DNA of 64,000 nucleotides from Silene latifolia. Its lineage: Eukaryota; Streptophyta; Magnoliopsida; Caryophyllales; Caryophyllaceae. The notes beneath the pieces were generated by a model. That model had not been told where the DNA came from. It ran no database searches and saw only the letters and a list, made by a program, of their open reading frames with translations. The stretch is from the NCBI RefSeq assembly GCF_048544455.1, contig NC_133534.1, positions 223,972,292-224,036,291 on the forward strand. The letters are read 5' to 3'. The position numbers and the translations under genes are program-made. Shown here in pieces: positions 59,381 through 64,000 of the stretch (position 1 is the stretch's first letter; each line of letters begins with the position of its first letter).

Positions 59381-59495
59381 TCCCAAGCCTTTGCACTAGC
59401 TCCCACAACTTTTACCCCGGGTTCATTTTAATTGACTCCCTATGTTCATTAAGTTCATTGGTTACAGGTTTCAGGAACCTGGCTCTGATACCATT
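59381..59495 (-). other. Chromovirus leader start and PBS
   Basis: Residual leader to the right of the Copia insertion. The PBS at 59478-59493 reads TGGTATCAGAGCCAGG on the minus strand (initiator tRNA-Met), two bases from the LTR at 59496. Confidence 0.85.
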
Positions 59496-60840
59496 TGTAA
59501 CACCCCCATACTCCAAGTGCCTTACCAGGACCACTCAGGTATGAAGACATTACCATCTCGGTTGCCCGAGGCAATGATAATCAAACAACAATAAAGAAAC
59601 AACGTTTAATATAAATAGTTTAGTGAATAGATACAATCCTCAAAACCAAACCAAAAGTACGATACATTATTCTCAAACTGACTGTCTAACTGAATTATAA
59701 ATAAACTAAAGGCTACAGCGGAAGACTCCTATCATCATGTCGTGGCATCCCAGCTATCCCAGTACTCATCTCAATACCTGCTCAATATCTGCTCACCATC
59801 CCCGAATGGATCACCGCAGGTTTACAAAACAACACCGGGGTCAGTACTAATCACACAATCAATATAGATAACAATAATAAGATAACAGACAGCTGAACTG
59901 TCACACAAACACACACACACACACACACACCACCAATTCCCATCATCTCAATCCTGACTGTCCACTGGACCAGCCCTGCCAGTGGGGGACCGCAGCCGTA
60001 CCCACCAAATCCCCGCTCCACATAGTGAGCGATAACCCTGTCCATTAATGTGCACATCCCCTTCCGTGGCGGGTTCCACGAAGGGCGAAACTAGGGCGTG
60101 AAGTCACTCCTGCAAGTGACCCCACTCAGCCGAGAACGCATCTCGAGAACCATCAACAGCAATCACAACCACAAACACAGTACAATCATTATATCTAACA
60201 ACCAAATACAACACATCACCAATATCCCATTATGGGACTAATACTGAGTAGGAAATCCTACCGGAAAGCACAATGTCGAGACGGTATCAACAATTTGTAT
60301 CAAAGGCTTCTTCTACGAACCCTCCTCCTATCATATAACACATAGAGACTACACATCACTTACTACACACAAAAACCCCCAATCTCTAAATTAGGGTTTG
60401 ACCAAAACAGGGGAAAAACAATAAAAAGGGTACGTAGATCTTACCCTCGACGCAAGGAACTCAACGATACATATTACGACAAGAACTGACCGTCTGAACT
60501 CCAGGAATTGCTAAGAATGCGATTAGGAAGATGAACTGGTTGCTTTCTCTCTTAAACAGGGTTTTAGGTTTTGTAAAAGTGATTTAAAATAATGACGACG
60601 ATACTTAAATACCTTAATCGCATAATTAACAAAACCCGAGAAAATTCCCCGTAAAACCGGACACTCGATCGAGTACCCAAGGTACTCGATCGAGTACCCC
60701 CTTACTCGATCAGTACCCCTGACTACTCGATCGAGTACCCAACAGGTCAGAAACTATTTTATTTCGCAACTTACCCTTACTCGACAGAGTAAGGGCTACT
60801 CGATAGAGTACCCCAAGACTTATAAATACGGAGTATTACA
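59496..60840 (-). repeat. Chromovirus 5' LTR
   Basis: 1345 bp, the close partner of 43950-45300 with scattered differences and a shorter CA run (about 59905-59930). The palindrome cluster is at 60662-60740, one copy having lost a base (CTCGATCAGTAC). Confidence 0.9.
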
Positions 60841-60845
60841 GTCGG

Positions 60846-62573
60846 ACGTTAGTAATTATGCCCTTGGCGCGGTACTTGGCCAAAGGGTTGGAAGAGCACC
60901 ACATGTTATTCAATATGCGTCAACGATGATGAATGAGGCTCAAAGAAACTATACCACTACCGAGAAAGAATTCCTTGCGGGGGTGTTTGCTTTGAAGAAA
61001 TTTCGACCTTATATTCTTGGAGCCAAGTTCATCATCTTCACGGATCATGCCGCCTTAAGGCATTTGGTGAACAAGAAGGAATCCAAACCCCGTTTGATGC
61101 GATGGGTACTACTCTTGAGTGAGTTTGATGTTGAGCTGAAAGACAAGAAGGGCACAACCAACACGTTGGCGAATCACCTAAGTAGAATTGTCCAAGAAAA
61201 ACCTCAAGGAACTTTGGAATCACCAATACAAGCCACCTTTCCAGATGACACACTTCTAGCCTTGTCTTCCATTGCGCCATGGTATGCTCATATAGTCAAC
61301 TTCTTGGTTTTACAAGAATTTCCAAAGGGTCTTTCTCGTTCCCAACGGGATAAGATCAAGAGTGATGCTAAATACTATGTGTGGGATGACCCATACCTTT
61401 GGAAATTTTGTGCCGACCAAGTCATTAGGAGGTGTGTCCCGGATACCGAGGTCCTTCCAAGTCTAAAATTTTGCCACGAATATGCTTGTGGTGGGCATTT
61501 TGGAGCCAAGAAAACGGCTAGGAAAGTCTTGGAAAGCGGTTTCTTTTGGCCTACACTATTACGAGATGCTCATGCTATGGTGAAGACATGTGATAGATGC
61601 CAAAGAGTTGGCAACATTTCTAGAAGAGGAGAAATGCCACAAACTCCAATGATCTATTGTGATATATTTGATGTATGGGGCATTGACTTCATGGGACTAT
61701 TTCCCGCATCTTGTGGTTACATTTATATACTTTGGCGGTGGACTACGTCTCCAAGTGGTTGGAGGCTAAGGCCACCAACACCGATGATGCAAAGGTAGTT
61801 GGAGAATTCATCAAAACCAACATCTTCTCTCGATTTGGTTTTCCTAAGGCCTTGATAAGCGACCGTGGAACTCACTTTTGCAACAAAGCCATTGGAGCTC
61901 TACTCAAAACGTATGGGGTAATTCATAAAGTATCTACCGCCTATCACCCTCAAACCAACGGTCAAGTCGAGGTTTCTAATAGGGAGATCAAGGCTATCCT
62001 TGAGAAGACGGTGAATCCCGACCGCAAGGATTGGAGTTTGAGGTTGGATGATGCTTTGTGGGCATATCGCACGGCCTACAAAACACCAATCGGGATGTCA
62101 CCTTACCGCTTACTTTTTGGAAAACCGTGTCATTTACCCGTGGAGGTTGAGCATAGGGCTTATTGGGCGGTCAAATCATTCAATTTGCAATGAGTGAAGC
62201 GGGAATTCATAGGAAACTTCAACTCCAAGAATTGGAAGAGATTTGAAATGATGCTTATGAGAATGCTTCCATTTACAAGGCAAGAACAAGAGCATGGCAT
62301 GATAACATGATTTCAAGAAGAGTGTTCCAAGTGGGAGAGAAAGTCTTACTCTTTCAAAATCGGCTTAGACTTTTCTCGGGAAAATTGAGGTCTAGATGGA
62401 TGGGACCATATAAGGTGGATCGTGTTTTTCCATATGGACCAATCGAAGTCAAGTGCTTGAAGTCCGGGAAAGTTTTAAAAGTGAACGGTCAAAGGCTTAA
62501 GCACTATCATGAAGGAATTAAAATGGGTGAAGTGGGAACACTACATCTTGTTGATCCAATTTATGAAAATTAA
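60846..62573 (+). pseudogene. Athila RNase H and integrase (continuation after insertion)
   Basis: RNase H: SNYALGAVLGQ, TTTEKEFLAGVFALKKFRPYI, FTDHAALRHL, with ANHLSR at its end. Integrase: zinc domain HEYACGGHFG ... CDRC; core Asp in GIDFMG, Asp in SDRGTHF and Glu in NGQVEVSN; C-terminal basic domain 62307-62573 (FSGKLRSRWMGPYKV). A frameshift near 61730 and stops at 62191 and about 62245 divide it into pieces. It ends LVDPIYEN. Confidence 0.9.
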
Positions 62574-63319
62574 TGAAGATGCAACTTTGTCGAGCCATCG
62601 ATGTTAAATAAACGACCAAAGTTTGTAAATATTTCTTCCCTTGCATATTAATTCCCGCATTTCATTGTTTTCATTGTATTTTTGCATGTTTAAATTAATT
62701 GCATCATTTAATTATTGCATTGTAAATTAATTCACTTACATTTTCATTAATGTTTTGGCATGTTAGGATGTTTTAATATGTGTGTTAGTATATAGGATAC
62801 CAACTCAAGGGCATAGGTGAAGAAATGAAGGAATAAGAAGGTGTAAAAATTGGCTTAGCATGGAGGAATTAAGCAACAAAGTGTGAGTCCAGCCCGCAAC
62901 TCGCACGGTGCGAATTCTCATAGACCATTTCTTGCACCGTGCGAGAAATCACAGCACACCCATTTTCAGCGAGAATTCTTTCGACTTCTTCATTATTCTT
63001 CCCCAATTTTTCACAACATTCATCCTCTTTCTTCATCCTAACCCTAACCCACTCAAAAATACCAACCTTCAATCCTTTACAAATCATCAATTTCGAGCAT
63101 TCGACTTCCAATATTCACCAATTTTCATCACCCAACATCAATTCGGGCGAAAATTTGCAGAAGAATCGACCCATTTCAGTCACGAAAATCGACTTAGGGT
63201 TTCATTTGGTTCAAGCTTTGAAGATTCTGGGTTTTCAATTGGATTAAAGGGCTTTTTGGGAGCATTCTTGTGTAATATTCATCATCCAACAACAATTACA
63301 AGAATCAAAGGGAGGTATA
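62574..63319 (+). other. Athila 3' non-coding region
   Basis: A/T-rich with no env-like frame. It contains two inverted-repeat sites, TCGCACGGTGCGA at 62901-62913 and GCACCGTGCGAG at 62934-62945. The same motif occurs between protease and RT of this element (42743-42757 and 42778-42789). It ends where the Copia LTR at 63320 begins. Confidence 0.6.
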
Positions 63320-64000
63320 TGTTGGAGCTTGTGTCCTCCACAAATTAGTGTGATAACATTTGTAAATCTCTTACAGGTTCACAAGGGTATACTTCGTATT
63401 TTAATCAGTTGATTAACGATTACCTAATAACGGTTGGCTTGCTAGAAAGTTTGACGTTATTATCATACATATGGCGGTGATCAACTGGTCCCTAAAGGTC
63501 ACACCTATAGGATGTGTTTGAGAGATGTGGTTATAGAAATATAATCACATTGATGCCTTATATGACTAAACAGTTAGTCAATGTGTTGATGAGACAATTA
63601 TTTAATGAAGATTAAATAATATTAGTTGAGAGCAATTAATTAATCAATTCGTAAATTGAGTATAATAAGTTATATTTAATTAAATGTATGTAATGTTAGC
63701 TTGGACGAAGTAATCTGTTAATTCGTAATTAAATGTAATCGGTTATATTTAATATCAACAAGATGAATGTGTCATAGTGGTAATAGTGAGGGTACTCAAA
63801 CCAAGATAAGGAAAGCTGTTTTCTGTTTTTAGTTTAGCCGTGCTGAAATTATAAAAAAAAAATTTTTGTTTTTTTTTACTGTTCAGCCGAGACCAAAAAG
63901 AAAAAAAAAAGGATATTGTTTTTTTTTTTTTTTGTTTTGGCCAATTTTGTTTATACAATAAATTTATAATGTATGATAATTTTTGTGAAGCGGTTCAAAA
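63320..64000 (+). repeat. Start of a plus-strand Copia LTR, runs off the window
   Basis: Begins TGTTGGAGCTTGTG, with the conserved Copia head further in (GGCGGTGATCAACTGGTCCC, CCTATAGGATG). It matches the LTR-head duplicate at about 51488 better than the LTR of that Copia element itself. Poly-T/A tracts lie at 63850-63935. Whether it is a full element or a solo LTR cannot be seen. Confidence 0.7.

Larger units (their letters stand above)
43950..60840 (-). mobile_element. Chromovirus (Tekay/Del-like Ty3/gypsy), nested in Athila RT
   Basis: Minus-strand element bounded by two LTRs (43950-45300 and 59496-60840) that begin TGTAACACCCCC and end GAGTATTACA on the plus strand. It is flanked by the 5-bp target duplication GTCGG (43945-43949 and 60841-60845). 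From the right: PBS, leader (hosting a Copia element), gag, protease, RT-RNase H, integrase with chromodomain, polypurine tract. The 5' LTR is the right-hand one. The element length without the Copia is about 8.3 kb. Confidence 0.92.
39891..63319 (+). mobile_element. Athila-like Ty3/gypsy element, interrupted
   Basis: Plus-strand order: LTR remnant, PBS, gag, protease, RT, then (after a 16.9-kb insertion) RNase H, integrase and 3' region. Skipping 43950-60845 restores a continuous frame from FEIMS into DVSNYALGAVLGQ. The PBS (TGGCGCCGTTGCCGGGG), gag knuckle and pol order fit Athila-type elements. No env-like third ORF is seen. The 5' LTR is truncated to about 100 bp, and the 3' LTR is not reached before the Copia LTR at 63320. 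Confidence 0.85.

Noticed and set aside
59478..59493. tRNA gene fragments at the PBS sites
   Set aside because: Only the 3'-end complement is present next to LTR ends; there is no cloverleaf. They are primer-binding sites.

Overview
This window is plant nuclear DNA made almost entirely of nested, partly decayed LTR retrotransposons. I see no intact host gene, RNA gene or CRISPR array. The evidence for a plant is the mix of element lineages: Tat-type and Athila-type Ty3/gypsy, a chromodomain Ty3/gypsy (chromovirus, Tekay/Del-like) and Ty1/copia, together with GT-AG introns in captured genes. A eudicot, perhaps Caryophyllales, is my guess from overall flavour only.

Layout. (1) 1-4022: the 3' part of a degenerate plus-strand Copia element, whose 3' LTR (2757-4022) sits in an older minus-strand Copia LTR (to 4837). 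(2) 4838-16163: a minus-strand Tat element (Tat1) with gag, protease, RT, archaeal-type RNase H and integrase. Downstream of the integrase it carries plus-strand (antisense) genes. (3) 16164-18918: one Tat LTR that has a primer-binding site on its left and a polypurine tract on its right, so it appears to serve two elements at once. (4) 18919-39890: a second minus-strand Tat element (Tat2) with two 3'-UTR minisatellites, antisense genes and a 60-bp repeat array in its leader. It is interrupted by a 6.2-kb non-autonomous LTR element (26284-32462, target duplication CCCAG). (5) 39891-63319: a plus-strand Athila-like element. It is split at its RT/RNase H boundary by a 16.9-kb minus-strand chromovirus (43950-60840, target duplication GTCGG), which is itself interrupted in its leader by a minus-strand Copia element (50821-59380). 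(6) 63320-64000: the start of another Copia LTR.

The most interesting signals are not the pol genes. A perfect 14-bp palindrome, TACTCGATCGAGTA, and close variants recur in irregular arrays in three otherwise unrelated element families: the chromovirus (LTR and leader), the non-autonomous Athila-type element (LTR promoter region, coding region, 3' region) and the Copia leader. The Tat elements carry a different short inverted repeat (GAGGCGCAG...CTGCGYC), often just upstream of TATA boxes. The Athila element carries a third (TCGCACGGTGCGA). The Tat antisense genes have their own TATA boxes and introns: one copy keeps a 110-bp intron that the other lacks, and a second, separate spliced antisense gene can be pieced together from its two ends.

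All coordinates were read by eye. LTR ends with a target duplication or an adjacent PBS/PPT are reliable to a base or so; other boundaries are approximate. Nearly all coding regions carry stops or frameshifts and are labelled as pseudogenes.
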